From positions 31,840 to 95,839 of the forward strand of contig NZ_JAIBES010000063.1 of NCBI RefSeq assembly GCF_019459305.1: DNA of 64,000 nucleotides, in the 5' to 3' direction. This document shows positions 6,930 to 15,602 of the stretch, one piece after another. The notes beneath the pieces were generated by a model that ran no database searches, was not told where the DNA came from, and was given only the letters and a program-made list of their open reading frames with translations. The stretch is from Sphingopyxis sp. Lineage in GTDB: Bacteria > Pseudomonadota > Alphaproteobacteria > Sphingomonadales > Sphingomonadaceae. Within the stretch, counting starts at the first letter, position 1. Every line of letters starts with the position of its first letter. The position numbers and the translations under genes are program-made.

Positions 6930-8788
6930 GCTAGTGCCTCCTCGATGGCGGCTTCGATTTCGGCAATTGTGAAGGGTTGGCCCGACACCTTGTTCACCGG
7001 CTTGGCGTCGACCAGATACTGGTCGCGCAGCACCGTCTTGAGCTGCCCGGTGTTCATTTCGGGAATGATCACCTTGTCATAGCTTTTGAGCAGTTCGCCC
7101 AGATTGGCGGGCAGCGGCCAGATATGGCGGATATGGATGTGGCTGACGTCGGCGCCCTCGGCGCGCTTGCGGCGCACCGCCTGATGGATCGGGCCAAAAG
7201 TGGAGCCCCAGCCGACGACCGCGAGCTTGCCGCTTTCCGCACCGAGTTCGACAATCTGGTCAGGCACCTTGATGCCGTCGATCTTGGCCTTGCGGATGTC
7301 GGTCATCGCCTGGTGGTTCGATGCCTCATAATTGATGTGGCCGGTGTCGATTTCCTTCTCGATCCCGCCGATGCGGTGGAGCAGGCCGGGGGTGCCGGGC
7401 TTGACCCACGGACGCTTGAGCTTTTCGTCGCGGCCATAGGGCTTGAAACCGCCTTCCGGCACTTCGGTCAGGAATTCGACCGGGAAGGCTTCGTAGGTTG
7501 TAAGATCAGGCACCGCCCACGGCTCGGCGGCGTTGGCGATATAGCCGTCGGTCAACAGGATCACCGGGGTCATATATTGCACCGCGATCCGCACCGCCTC
7601 GATCGCGCATTCAAACGCATCGCCGGGCGAGCGCGCCGAAATCACCGGCATCGGCGCATCGCCGTTGCGGCCATAGACCGCCTGATACAGATCCGACTGC
7701 TCGGTCTTGGTCGGCAGGCCGGTCGAGGGACCACCGCGCTGCGAATTGACGATGACGAGCGGCAATTCGGTCATGATCGCGAGGCCCATCGCCTCGCCCT
7801 TCAGCGCGATGCCGGGGCCCGACGAGCTGGTGACGCCGAGCGAGCCCCCATAGCTGGCGCCGATCGCCGAACAGATCGCCGCGATTTCATCCTCAGCCTG
7901 AAAGGTCGTGACGTCATATTCTTTCAGCCGCGACAGATGATGCAGGATCGCCGACGCGGGCGTGATCGGATAGCCGCCAAAGAACATCGGCAGCTTGGCT
8001 AGCTGCGCGCCCGCAACGAGGCCGAGGGCAATACCCTCGGCGCCGGTCAGCGTGCGATAGAGCCCCGGCGCGGCGGGCGCGGGATCGACATGATGCTGCT
8101 TGAGCGGCCCCGCCAGTTCGGCGGTCTCGCCGTAAGCATGCCCCGCGTTCAGCGCCGCAATATTTGCCGCTGCCAGATCGGGCGCCTTGGCGAATTTCGC
8201 ATTGAGCCAATCGACCAGTGGTGCGCGGTCGCGGTCGAACATCCACAGCGCCAGCCCCAGCGTCCACATATTCTTGCAGCGCAGCGCTTCCTTGTTGCCA
8301 AGGCCGAACGGCTTCACGGCATCCATCGTCAACTGGCTGATGTTGAGCTTGAGCAATTGCCACTTCGCCAGACTGCCATCGTCAAGCGGGTTGGCGTCAT
8401 ATTTCGCCTTCGCGAGGTTGCGATCGTTGAACTCGCCTTCGTCGGCGATGATCAGTCCGCCTTGCTTGAGCGAAGGCACGTTCGTCTTGAGCGCCGCCGG
8501 GTTCATCGCAACGAGCACGTCGGGCGCATCGCCCGCCGTGTCGATCGCCGACGACCCGAAATTGATCTGGAACGCCGACACGCCGAACAACGTGCCTTGC
8601 GGCGCGCGGATTTCGGCGGGGAAGTCGGGGAAGGTCGCAAAGTCGTTGCCCGCGAGCGCCGAAGACAGGGTGAATTGACCGCCGGTCAACTGCATCCCGT
8701 CGCCGCTGTCACCTGCAAACCTGACCACGACTGCATCCGAAAGGGGGGACGTCCGTTTGTCGGTTTCGCCCGCTACCGCTGTCGCCAT
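6926..8788 (-). CDS. korA: 2-oxoacid:acceptor oxidoreductase, fused gamma-alpha subunit
   Basis: 620 residues. The N-terminal ~190 residues are a gamma domain (VRFAGDSGDGMQLTGGQF at the start). From ~residue 220 the alpha (pyrimidine-binding) domain follows, with GYPITPAS, QAEDEIAAI and SSSGPGIALKGEAMGLA, then domain II with a GWGSTFGP segment near residue 520. The gamma-alpha fusion is the standard form of bacterial KorA. The pair gives a ferredoxin-linked bypass of 2-oxoglutarate dehydrogenase, known from several aerobic bacteria. The upstream 118-nt gap to the divergent esterase gene (8789-8906) should contain both promoters; I see no convincing operator there. Confidence 0.9.
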   Translation of the reverse strand: MATAVAGETDKRTSPLSDAVVVRFAGDSGDGMQLTGGQFTLSSALAGNDFATFPDFPAEIRAPQGTLFGVSAFQINFGSSAIDTAGDAPDVLVAMNPAALKTNVPSLKQGGLIIADEGEFNDRNLAKAKYDANPLDDGSLAKWQLLKLNISQLTMDAVKPFGLGNKEALRCKNMWTLGLALWMFDRDRAPLVDWLNAKFAKAPDLAAANIAALNAGHAYGETAELAGPLKQHHVDPAPAAPGLYRTLTGAEGIALGLVAGAQLAKLPMFFGGYPITPASAILHHLSRLKEYDVTTFQAEDEIAAICSAIGASYGGSLGVTSSSGPGIALKGEAMGLAIMTELPLVIVNSQRGGPSTGLPTKTEQSDLYQAVYGRNGDAPMPVISARSPGDAFECAIEAVRIAVQYMTPVILLTDGYIANAAEPWAVPDLTTYEAFPVEFLTEVPEGGFKPYGRDEKLKRPWVKPGTPGLLHRIGGIEKEIDTGHINYEASNHQAMTDIRKAKIDGIKVPDQIVELGAESGKLAVVGWGSTFGPIHQAVRRKRAEGADVSHIHIRHIWPLPANLGELLKSYDKVIIPEMNTGQLKTVLRDQYLVDAKPVNKVSGQPFTIAEIEAAIEEALA

Positions 8789-8984
8789 TTTATTTTCTGC
8801 CTTGAATCTTGCGAACCTGTGACGCTGGCCTAGGCCTGTGGGCGCGATGCCGCAATTCAGAAAAAATTGTGCGCTGCAAACTTCAAACGCCCGAATGGGT
8901 TTCTAATTGCCATTGAATTATCCCGCGCGATGCCGAATAGCTGCGCCGATAACAAAGACGCAACGGCGAAGAGGGACCAGCAGG

Positions 8985-9932
8985 ATGACCGACGGCACCA
9001 CCCATTACACCCGCCCCGACGTGGCGATGTTCCTAGCTTTCCTCAATGCGCAGGAAGGCCCCAAGATGGAAGAGTTGCCGCCCGCCGAGGCGCGCGAGAT
9101 GTTTCGTATGATGGCCAAGATGGCCGATGCCCCGCGCGGCGAGATTGCCAAGGTCGAGGATCGAACAATTCCCGGCCCCGCGGGCGAGATTTCGATCCGC
9201 ATCTATGACAATCGTCCTGACCGCGAACCTGGCCCGGTGATGGTCTTTTATCACGGCGGCGGCTGGGTCATCGGCGACCTCGACACCCACGATGCCTATT
9301 GCGCCGAAGCCGCACGCCTGCTCGACATGCCCGTCATCGCGATCGACTATCGCCTCGCGCCCGAACACCCCTTCCCCGCCGCGCCCGACGATTGCGAAGC
9401 GGCGACGCGCTGGGTTGCCGATAATTTCCCCTGCACCGGGCTCGTCCTGTCGGGCGAAAGCGCCGGCGGCAACCTGACCATCGCGACCGCGCTCACCCTT
9501 CGCGACAAACCCGCGTCGAAGCCGGTGATTGCTATGCACCCCATCTACCCGGCAGTGACGACGCACGACGACTGGCAAAGCTACCGCGATTTCGGCGAAG
9601 GCCATCTACTGACAACCGGCAGCATGACGTGGTTCGGCAATCATTATGCCGCCGATCCCGCCGATTATCGCGCGTCGCCGCTCGATTTCCCGGCTGCGGG
9701 CCTGCCGCCAACATTGCTCATCACCGCTGGACTCGACCCGCTGCGCGATCAGGGCCGCGCTTACGCCGCCAAGCTGATCGAAGCGGGTGTGCCGACGACC
9801 TATCGCGAAGCGGCGGGCAGCATTCACGGCTACATCAATCTGGCGCAAGGTATCCCGAGCGCCAAGGACGACATCCGCGGTGCGCTGACGGTCTTGAAAG
9901 CGATCGTCGCCGACGCTAGCGGGACGGCATGA
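8985..9932 (+). CDS. alpha/beta hydrolase, hormone-sensitive-lipase-type esterase
   Basis: Carboxylesterase of the HSL (family IV) group. The oxyanion-hole motif is HGGGW (VMVFYHGGGWVIGDL, ~residue 80) and the nucleophile elbow is GESAGGN (~residue 150). The C-terminal Asp lies in TAGLDPLRDQG and the catalytic His in AGSIHGYINL. About 315 residues from ATG 8985, which follows a GAGGGA ribosome site; an in-frame upstream start at 8907 adds an unconserved-looking basic leader and is less likely. Cytoplasmic, no signal peptide. The last four bases overlap rppH (ATGA, 9929-9932). Confidence 0.87.
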   Translation: MTDGTTHYTRPDVAMFLAFLNAQEGPKMEELPPAEAREMFRMMAKMADAPRGEIAKVEDRTIPGPAGEISIRIYDNRPDREPGPVMVFYHGGGWVIGDLDTHDAYCAEAARLLDMPVIAIDYRLAPEHPFPAAPDDCEAATRWVADNFPCTGLVLSGESAGGNLTIATALTLRDKPASKPVIAMHPIYPAVTTHDDWQSYRDFGEGHLLTTGSMTWFGNHYAADPADYRASPLDFPAAGLPPTLLITAGLDPLRDQGRAYAAKLIEAGVPTTYREAAGSIHGYINLAQGIPSAKDDIRGALTVLKAIVADASGTA

Positions 9933-10405
9933 TCGATCCCAGCACGCTTCCTTACCGGCCCTGTGCCGGCGTCATGCTCGCCAACCGCGACGGCCTGGTC
10001 TTCGTCGGCCAGCGACTCGATACCTCCAGCGAGGCGTGGCAGATGCCGCAGGGCGGAATCGACGATGGCGAAGATGCCGAAGAGGCAGCCATCCGCGAAC
10101 TCGGCGAAGAAACCGGCATTCATGGCGGGCTGGTCGAAATCATTGCGCGCAGCCGCGAGGAATATTTCTACGACCTGCCCGACCATCTGATCGGCAAGAT
10201 GTGGGGCGGCAAATATCGCGGCCAGCGCCAGCATTGGTTCCTGATGCGCTTCATGGGCGAGGACGGCGACGTCAACATCGCGACCAAGCATCAGGAATTT
10301 CGCGCCTGGAAATGGGCCCAGCTGAACGAGGTCGAGAAGCTGATCGTGCCGTTCAAGCGCGTGCTTTACCGCGGACTGATCGAGGAATTCGGTCCGCTGG
10401 TCTGA
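9929..10405 (+). CDS. rppH: RNA pyrophosphohydrolase (Nudix)
   Basis: Removes pyrophosphate from the 5' triphosphate end of mRNA, which starts RNase E-dependent decay. The Nudix box is complete: GGIDDGEDAEEAAIRELGEE followed by TGI (residues ~36-58). The start (LPYRPCAGVMLAN), QMPQG before the box, and the HWFLM and W-K-W segments (RAWKWAQLNEVEKLIVPFK) are typical RppH/NudH. 158 residues, normal. Start fixed by the ATGA overlap with the esterase. The 3' end overlaps the convergent glycosylase gene by 40 nt. Confidence 0.93.
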   Translation: MIDPSTLPYRPCAGVMLANRDGLVFVGQRLDTSSEAWQMPQGGIDDGEDAEEAAIRELGEETGIHGGLVEIIARSREEYFYDLPDHLIGKMWGGKYRGQRQHWFLMRFMGEDGDVNIATKHQEFRAWKWAQLNEVEKLIVPFKRVLYRGLIEEFGPLV

Positions 10406-11055
10406 TCGCGCAGCGCCAGCGCAGTACGAAACACATCGGCGAACATCTCGGGGGTCAGACGGCCGGTGTTCGTATTGTAACGCGAACAATGATAGCTATC
10501 GACCAGGTGGCGCCCATCAGCCAGCCCATGAACGGCGCCATGACCGAAAGGATGCGCCGCTGGCCGCACTCCAGCCGCTCTCAGCACCGCATCATGCGCG
10601 ATCCGCCCCAGCGCGATAATCACGCGCACACCGGGCAAGGCGGCCAGTTGCTTCTCGAAAAATGGCCGGCAATTCATGATCTCCGCGGGGGTCGGCTTAT
10701 TCTGCGGCGGCAGGCATTTGACGCTGTTGACGATAATGGCACCGTCGAGCGTCAGCCCGTCGTCGACCCGCGCATCATATCGGCCTTGGCTCAGCCCGAA
10801 CTCGGCGAGCGTGGCGAACAGCAGGTCGCCCGCATAGTCGCCGGTGAATGGCCGCCCCGTCCGGTTGGCGCCATGCTTGCCCGGCGCCAGCCCCGCAAAG
10901 GCGAGCCAGCCGTCGGGATCGCCGAAGGCATATACCGGCGCGTTCCACCAATCGGGATGTTCGGCCTGGCATTCTCGCCGAAAGGCGACGAGCCGAGGGC
11001 AGCGCGGACAATCGCGCGGCGGCTCGGTTTCGGGCAACGGGCTGTCAATCTTCAC
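10366..11055 (-). CDS. uracil-DNA glycosylase, family 5 (UDGb-like)
   Basis: Removes uracil and other deaminated bases from DNA. An N-terminal Cys-rich segment (DCPRCPRLVAFRREC) supplies Fe-S ligands. Motif A is GLAPGKHGANRTGRPFTGD, where family 5 lacks the usual polar catalytic residue, and the distal motif is HCSRYNTNTGRLT (HPS-like loop of family 5). About 229 residues from a GTG at 11055; the longer frame back to 11178 would run through folK on the other strand, so I reject it. The gene is convergent with rppH and overlaps its 3' end by 40 nt (10366-10405). It is divergent from folK, 23 nt away. Confidence 0.88.
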   Translation of the reverse strand: MKIDSPLPETEPPRDCPRCPRLVAFRRECQAEHPDWWNAPVYAFGDPDGWLAFAGLAPGKHGANRTGRPFTGDYAGDLLFATLAEFGLSQGRYDARVDDGLTLDGAIIVNSVKCLPPQNKPTPAEIMNCRPFFEKQLAALPGVRVIIALGRIAHDAVLRAAGVRPAAHPFGHGAVHGLADGRHLVDSYHCSRYNTNTGRLTPEMFADVFRTALALRDQTSGPNSSISPR

Positions 11056-11078
11056 CCATCTGCGATAGGCGCGGGGCC

Positions 11079-11600
11079 ATGAGCAACGCAATGCCGCTTC
11101 CTCTTTATGCCATCGGGCTCGGGTCGAACCGGCGCCACGCCCGCTTTGGCGATCCGCGTGCGGTATTGCTCGCTGCACTCGCCGCGCTCGAAAGCGACGA
11201 CATCGAGGCCGTCGACGCCAGCCCGATCATTGCCAGCGACGCGCTCGGCCCCTCGCGCCGCCGCTATGCCAATGCGGTTGCGCTCGTTGCAACGACGCTG
11301 AGCCCACCCGAAATGCTCGCAAGGCTGCACGCGATCGAAGCGGCGTTCGGCCGCCGCACCGGACAGCGCTGGAGCGCGCGAACGCTCGACCTCGACATTC
11401 TCCTCTGGTCGGGCGGCATCTGGTCCGACAATATGCTCACCATCCCCCACCCCGCCATCGAAAAGCGCGCCTTTGTTCTTGGCCCACTGCGCGCGATCGT
11501 TCCCGAATGGCAGCATCCGCTCCACCGCCGCAGCGTCCGCCAACTCGCCGCACGGCTCGCACGTCCAAAGCCGGTTGACCGGGGCGCAGCGGCGCACTAG
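11079..11600 (+). CDS. folK: 2-amino-4-hydroxy-6-hydroxymethyldihydropteridine pyrophosphokinase
   Basis: Folate biosynthesis: transfers pyrophosphate from ATP to 6-hydroxymethyl-dihydropterin. Signatures: GLGSNRR at the N-terminus, the RxxxRWSARTLDLDILLW segment with the metal-binding Asp pair, and IPHPAIEKRAFVLGPL. 173 residues, slightly longer than the E. coli enzyme. I chose ATG 11079, directly before the conserved GLGSN strand. It stands alone here: folP or folB are not adjacent, and a tRNA gene follows 42 nt downstream. Confidence 0.93.
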   Translation: MSNAMPLPLYAIGLGSNRRHARFGDPRAVLLAALAALESDDIEAVDASPIIASDALGPSRRRYANAVALVATTLSPPEMLARLHAIEAAFGRRTGQRWSARTLDLDILLWSGGIWSDNMLTIPHPAIEKRAFVLGPLRAIVPEWQHPLHRRSVRQLAARLARPKPVDRGAAAH

Positions 11601-11642
11601 GGCGACGGCTCACTTCGCAAGCCGCCTTTGCGGTGCCGCGAT

Positions 11643-11718
11643 GGGCCCTTAGCTCAGTCGGTAGAGCAACTGACTTTTAATCAGTAGGTCGCTGGTTCGA
11701 ACCCAGCAGGGCTCACCA
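11643..11718 (+). tRNA. tRNA-Lys (anticodon TTT)
   Basis: A 76-nt cloverleaf reads directly. Acceptor stem GGGCCCT pairs with AGGGCTC (one G-U pair), D stem GCTC/GAGC, anticodon stem ACTGA/TCAGT with loop CTTTTAA (anticodon TTT at 11676-11678), T stem GCTGG/CCAGC with loop TTCGAAC, and an encoded 3' CCA. A T6 run follows immediately and could serve as terminator. Confidence 0.97.
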
Positions 11719-11919
11719 TTTTTTCCCGGTTTGTCGAAAGTGGACGGCGCGGCACGGCGCTTTTGACAGCCGCGGATATCAACTGCAGCCGCCGCGCGAT
11801 TGCCCCCGCCATATTGTTGCGTTCGTTACCGGTGAATTTACCGATTGGCTTGATAAGGGCCGCGTTGGCGGCGCATGTACGCCCATGTACTGATGCGGCG
11901 GCCACGACGGGGACGGAAT

Positions 11920-12936
11920 TTGACGACACTCATCACCGGTGCGGCAGGCTTTATCGGCATGCATGTTGCGGCGGCGCTGCTCGCGCGCGGCGGGCGTGTG
12001 ATCGGCATCGACAACTTCACGCCCTATTATTCTCTCGAGCTCAAACGCGCCCGCGTCGCACATCTTGCGGCACATTATGGCGACCAGTTTGTGTTCAAGG
12101 ATGTCGATTTCGGTGACGCGAATGCGCTCGCTCAGACGCTGGCCGATGCGAAGATCGATCGGATCGTGCATCTCGGCGCGCAGCCGGGTGTGCGGTATTC
12201 GCTCGAAAATCCGGGGGCCTATATCCACTCGAACATCTCCGGGCATGTGAATATTCTCGAACTGGCGCGTCACCGGACAGTTTCGCACCTCGTCTATGCG
12301 TCTTCGTCGTCGGTCTATGGGATGCGGAGCGATACGCCATTTCGGGTCGCCGACAGGGCCGATACGCCCATCTCGCTCTACGCCGCGACGAAACGCGCCG
12401 ATGAGTTAATGAGCGAAACCTATGCCCATCTCTTCCGCATCCCGCAGACCGGACTGCGCTTTTTTACCGTTTATGGCCCGTGGGGTCGCCCTGACATGGC
12501 GGTCTGGAAGTTCACCGAGGCGGTGCTGCAAGGCCGTCCAATCGATGTTTACAATCACGGCGACATGCTGCGCGATTTCACCTTTATCGATGATATCGTC
12601 AATGGCGTGGTGCTGGCGCTCGACCGCCCCCCTGACGACGACAATCGTGAAAAGCCGGGCGGCTTCATCACGCCCCACCGCCTGTATAACATCGGCAACA
12701 ACCGCCCCGAACGGCTGACCGACCTGATCCAGGCCATCGAAGTCGCCTGCGACCGTAAAGCGCAAATCAATCTGCTGCCGATGCAGGATGGCGACGTCTA
12801 TCAGACCTTCGCCGACATCGACGATATCAGCCGCGACCTCGGCTTCGCGCCGACGACCCCGATGGCCGTCGGGATTCCCGCCTTTGTCGATTGGTATCGC
12901 AAGGACTGGTCGCAGCGGACGCCAGTCACCGGATGA
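11920..12936 (+). CDS. NAD-dependent epimerase, UDP-glucuronate 4-epimerase-like
   Basis: Extended SDR that would convert UDP-glucuronate to UDP-galacturonate. Near the N-terminus is the Rossmann motif GAAGFIG (TLITGAAGFIGMHVA). The catalytic site shows SSSVYGM and YAATK (YxxxK). FTVYGPWGRPDMA and the C-terminal VDWYRK segment match the GAE/LspL group. I favour TTG 11920 (338 aa), which has GGGGACGG just upstream and aligns with the family start; ATG at 11875 or 11893 would add a short basic leader. Its presumed substrate could come from the ugd gene at 22.5 kb. Confidence 0.82.
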   Translation: MTTLITGAAGFIGMHVAAALLARGGRVIGIDNFTPYYSLELKRARVAHLAAHYGDQFVFKDVDFGDANALAQTLADAKIDRIVHLGAQPGVRYSLENPGAYIHSNISGHVNILELARHRTVSHLVYASSSSVYGMRSDTPFRVADRADTPISLYAATKRADELMSETYAHLFRIPQTGLRFFTVYGPWGRPDMAVWKFTEAVLQGRPIDVYNHGDMLRDFTFIDDIVNGVVLALDRPPDDDNREKPGGFITPHRLYNIGNNRPERLTDLIQAIEVACDRKAQINLLPMQDGDVYQTFADIDDISRDLGFAPTTPMAVGIPAFVDWYRKDWSQRTPVTG

Positions 12937-12979
12937 TCAGCGAATTGACCGCCTCAAATGGTGGGACGGAATGGCTTCG

Positions 12980-13723
12980 TCAGGGCCGCTTGGCGAACCA
13001 GATCAGGTGATATCCGCCCTTGCCATTGGCGCGGGCGCGAACCTTGACTTCCTCGACAACAAAACCCGCGGCGATCAACCGGCGCGTAAAATTGGTGTCG
13101 GGTGCCGCCGACCATATCGCGAGCACGCCGCCAGGCTTCAGCGCCGCTTTGGCCGATGCAAGACCGGTCACGCCGTAAATCTGATCGTTGGCGGGGCGCG
13201 TCAACCCATCTGGGCCATTGTCGACGTCGAGCAAGATCGCGTCGAAAGCTTCTCTTGCAGCGCTCATGGCAGCAGAGACATCGGCGACAACGACGTCGAC
13301 CCGCGGATCATCAAGACAGGCTGCCGCAAGCTCGGCCATCGGTCCGCGCGCCCACTCGATGATTTCCGGGACCAATTCGGCCACGGTGATCCTGGCCTGT
13401 GGTCCGAGCATGGACAAGGCTGCGCGCAAGGTGAACCCCATGCCAAAGCCGCCGATCAGCAGCTGGGCCGTGCCCCTGTCGCGCAGCCGATCGCAGCTCA
13501 TCGTCGCGAGTGCCTCTTCGGAGCCGCTCATCCGGCTGCTCATCAGTTCGTTGCCGCCCAGCGCGATGATAAACTCGTCGCCACGCCGAAACAGGCGAAG
13601 TTCGCCGCCGCCCGGCACCGCGGCGGTGCCGATCAGTTCGCGGATCTTCACTTCGCGTCGCCCGTCATGTCGTCGTTCCTTTGACCGTTCGCTCCCCCTT
13701 ACCCGCTTCTTGCTTTTTGCCAA
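12980..13723 (-). CDS. spermidine-synthase-like (polyamine aminopropyltransferase fold) protein
   Basis: Up to 247 residues. The Rossmann core is LLIGGFGMGFTLRAAL (loop I) followed by ITVAELVPEIIEWA (acidic residue binding the cofactor) and DVVVADV, then FDAILLDVDNGP. This matches spermidine-synthase-like methyltransferase-fold proteins, but the DNGPDGL sequence differs from true SpeE catalytic loops, so the enzymatic role is open. The first ~24 residues are very basic (KSKKRVRGSERSKERR) and a GTG at 13651 before KIRELIG may be the true start. The gene lies alone between two plus-strand epimerase genes. Confidence 0.75.
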   Translation of the reverse strand: MAKSKKRVRGSERSKERRHDGRREVKIRELIGTAAVPGGGELRLFRRGDEFIIALGGNELMSSRMSGSEEALATMSCDRLRDRGTAQLLIGGFGMGFTLRAALSMLGPQARITVAELVPEIIEWARGPMAELAAACLDDPRVDVVVADVSAAMSAAREAFDAILLDVDNGPDGLTRPANDQIYGVTGLASAKAALKPGGVLAIWSAAPDTNFTRRLIAAGFVVEEVKVRARANGKGGYHLIWFAKRP

Positions 13724-13831
13724 CGCAGTGCGCGCGGCGGATGGCGAATGGACAATATCTTGGTAGGGGGTTCGATGTAGAGTGCTGCGTCAAGAGGCGG
13801 CACCGATACCCGCGTGGAGGCAGAACATCCG

Positions 13832-14848
13832 ATGAAGACCCTATTGACCGGCGGCGCGGGTTATATCGGCAGCCATGTCGCGGCGGCTTTGGTCGCGGCG
13901 GGTCATGACGTGGTGTGTTTCGACAATCTCGCCAATAGCGACGCCGGCGTAATCGACCGGCTCGAGGCGATCACCGGTAGGGCGATCCCCTTGATAGTCG
14001 GCGACATCCGCGACGGCGATGCGTTGCGCCGCGTCATGACGGATCAGGACCTCGAAGCCGTCATCCATTTTGCTGGACTGAAGGCAGTCGGCGAATCGGT
14101 CGCCGAACCGATCAAATATTATGACAATAATGTTCGCGGCACGCTGTCGCTGGTGCAGGCGATGACCGATTGCGGCGTCAAGACGCTCGTCTTTTCATCG
14201 AGCGCAACCGTCTATGGCCAGCCGCGCTATCTGCCGCTCGACGAAAATCACCCGACGTCGGCAACGAATCCCTATGGCCGCACCAAGCTGATGATCGAGG
14301 AGATGTTGAGCGACATCGCGGCGTCCGACCCCGAATGGCGGATCGCGACCCTGCGCTATTTCAACCCGGTCGGCGCGCATGACAGCGGCCTGATCGGCGA
14401 GAACCCGAATGGCATTCCGAACAATCTGATGCCTTTCATCAGCCGCGTGGCGGCCGGTAGGCTTGATGAGCTGTCGGTGTTCGGCAACGATTATGACACG
14501 CCCGATGGCACCGGCGTGCGCGATTACATCCATGTCGTCGACCTCGCCGACGGCCATGTTGCGGCGCTCGGCACGATCTCGAAGGCCGAACCTGCGCTGT
14601 CGACTTGGAACCTTGGCACGGGACAGGGCTATTCGGTGCTCGATATGGTACAGGCGTTCGAGCGGGTGAACGGCGTCCGTATCCCCTATCGCATCGCGCC
14701 GCGCCGCGCCGGCGATGTCGCCAGCTGCTACGCGAGCCCCGAACGCGCCGCGCGCGACCTTGGCTGGACCGCGCAGCGCGATCTCGAAGCCATGTGCGCG
14801 TCGAGCTGGAGCTTTGAGCGCACGTTGGCGATGCGCAATTCGGGCTAG
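13832..14848 (+). CDS. galE: UDP-glucose 4-epimerase
   Basis: Interconverts UDP-glucose and UDP-galactose (and possibly the GlcNAc forms) for surface polysaccharides. Residues 1-15 carry TGGAGYIGSH; FAGLKAVGESV, SSSATVYG and YGRTK (Tyr-x-x-x-Lys) follow; RYFNPVGAHDSG, NNLMPFI and DGTGVRDYIHVVDLADGH are classic GalE blocks. 338 residues, normal. ATG 13832 has GTGGAGG upstream; the frame back to 13814 adds six unlikely residues. Its TAG stop (14846-14848) shares two bases with the stop of the convergent TMEM165-family gene. Confidence 0.95.
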   Translation: MKTLLTGGAGYIGSHVAAALVAAGHDVVCFDNLANSDAGVIDRLEAITGRAIPLIVGDIRDGDALRRVMTDQDLEAVIHFAGLKAVGESVAEPIKYYDNNVRGTLSLVQAMTDCGVKTLVFSSSATVYGQPRYLPLDENHPTSATNPYGRTKLMIEEMLSDIAASDPEWRIATLRYFNPVGAHDSGLIGENPNGIPNNLMPFISRVAAGRLDELSVFGNDYDTPDGTGVRDYIHVVDLADGHVAALGTISKAEPALSTWNLGTGQGYSVLDMVQAFERVNGVRIPYRIAPRRAGDVASCYASPERAARDLGWTAQRDLEAMCASSWSFERTLAMRNSG

Positions 14849-15417
14849 CCGAACCAGCCCGCCGTCTGGGCGAGCACCCACAGGCCGATCAACAGGAATA
14901 GCCCCGCCGCGATCATCCGCACCTTTGCGAGATCGACGCGCTTGAGCAGTTCATGGCCCAAGAAGATCGCCGGGACGTTGGCAATCATCATGCCTAGAGT
15001 CGTACCGGCAGTTACCGCCACGACGTCATGATATTGCGCGCCGAGCGCAATCGTCGCGATTTGCGTCTTGTCGCCCATTTCAACGAGAAAGAAGGCGACG
15101 AGTGTCGTGAGGAATGCGCCGAAGCGCGGCTTGGGGGCATCCTCGTCTTCGAATTTGTCCGGGATCAGTGTCCACGCCGCCATCGCGATAAACGACAGGC
15201 CGACCGCATAGCGGAAGATAGCGCTATCGAGGAAGCTGGCCGCTGACGCGCCCAGCAGCGCCGCGAGGGCATGATTGGCCAGCGTCGCGACCAAGATGCC
15301 GAGGATGATCGGCAGCGGCCGGTTAAACCGCGTTGCGAGCAGCATCGCGAGCAGCTGCGTCTTGTCGCCGATTTCGGCGAGCGCGACGACGGCGGTCGAG
15401 GTGAGCATGGCTTCCAT
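14845..15417 (-). CDS. TMEM165/GDT1 family (UPF0016) manganese/calcium exporter
   Basis: Membrane transporter that probably exports Mn2+. Two inverted copies of the family signature are visible: EIGDKTQLLAMLLATRF (~residue 15) and EMGDKTQIATIALGA (~residue 115), each in a hydrophobic hairpin, giving about six TM helices over 190 residues. The frame begins TTG-ATG; I take ATG 15417, with GGAG seven bases upstream. A yybP-ykoY (Mn2+) riboswitch precedes it, so high manganese should switch it on. Its TAG stop shares CTAG with the galE stop on the other strand. Confidence 0.92.
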   Translation of the reverse strand: MEAMLTSTAVVALAEIGDKTQLLAMLLATRFNRPLPIILGILVATLANHALAALLGASAASFLDSAIFRYAVGLSFIAMAAWTLIPDKFEDEDAPKPRFGAFLTTLVAFFLVEMGDKTQIATIALGAQYHDVVAVTAGTTLGMMIANVPAIFLGHELLKRVDLAKVRMIAAGLFLLIGLWVLAQTAGWFG

Positions 15418-15479
15418 CAAAAAACTCCGGGGCCGGGCGGCTTACGATTCCAACGGACATCGAACCCACCGCCCGGCCC
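15418..15479 (-). terminator. riboswitch terminator hairpin directly before the TMEM165-family start codon
   Basis: On the minus strand, an 11-bp uninterrupted G/C-rich stem with a 28-nt loop (15479-15430) is followed by CCGGAG and a run of six T (through 15420) and then the start codon. The T-run is only one base from the coding region, so termination and ribosome-site masking cannot be separated by inspection. Confidence 0.7.
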
Positions 15480-15602
15480 GGACGAAGGTCGATGCCATTG
15501 GTCTCGCCCAAGCGGTCTCCCGCTTCCACCGCACCACGACCTCTCGGCCGAGTATGTTGACACGGTGGCCCGTCCGGTCGGACGGCTGGCTACTCCCCAG
15601 AT
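15430..15602 (-). ncRNA. yybP-ykoY manganese riboswitch (aptamer plus terminator/RBS-sequestering hairpin)
   Basis: Read on the minus strand, the leader contains the conserved loops of this class: GGGGAGUAGCC (15598-15588), GUCAACAUACUCG (15561-15549) and GGGCGAGACC (15509-15500). After the aptamer comes a perfect 11-bp stem, GGGCCGGGCGG (15479-15469) with CCGCCCGGCCC (15440-15430), followed by CGGAG and U6 and then the AUG. The expression platform therefore looks able both to terminate transcription and to block the GGAG ribosome site. Mn2+ riboswitches of this class are known to control UPF0016 genes. The TAG stop of the preceding lipoprotein gene lies inside the conserved GGGGAGUAGC loop. 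Confidence 0.87.

Noticed and set aside
5892..8788. korAB as pyruvate:ferredoxin oxidoreductase
   Set aside because: Two-subunit gamma-alpha plus beta layout and sequence style fit the 2-oxoglutarate (KorAB) type; PFOR is usually a single chain or four subunits.
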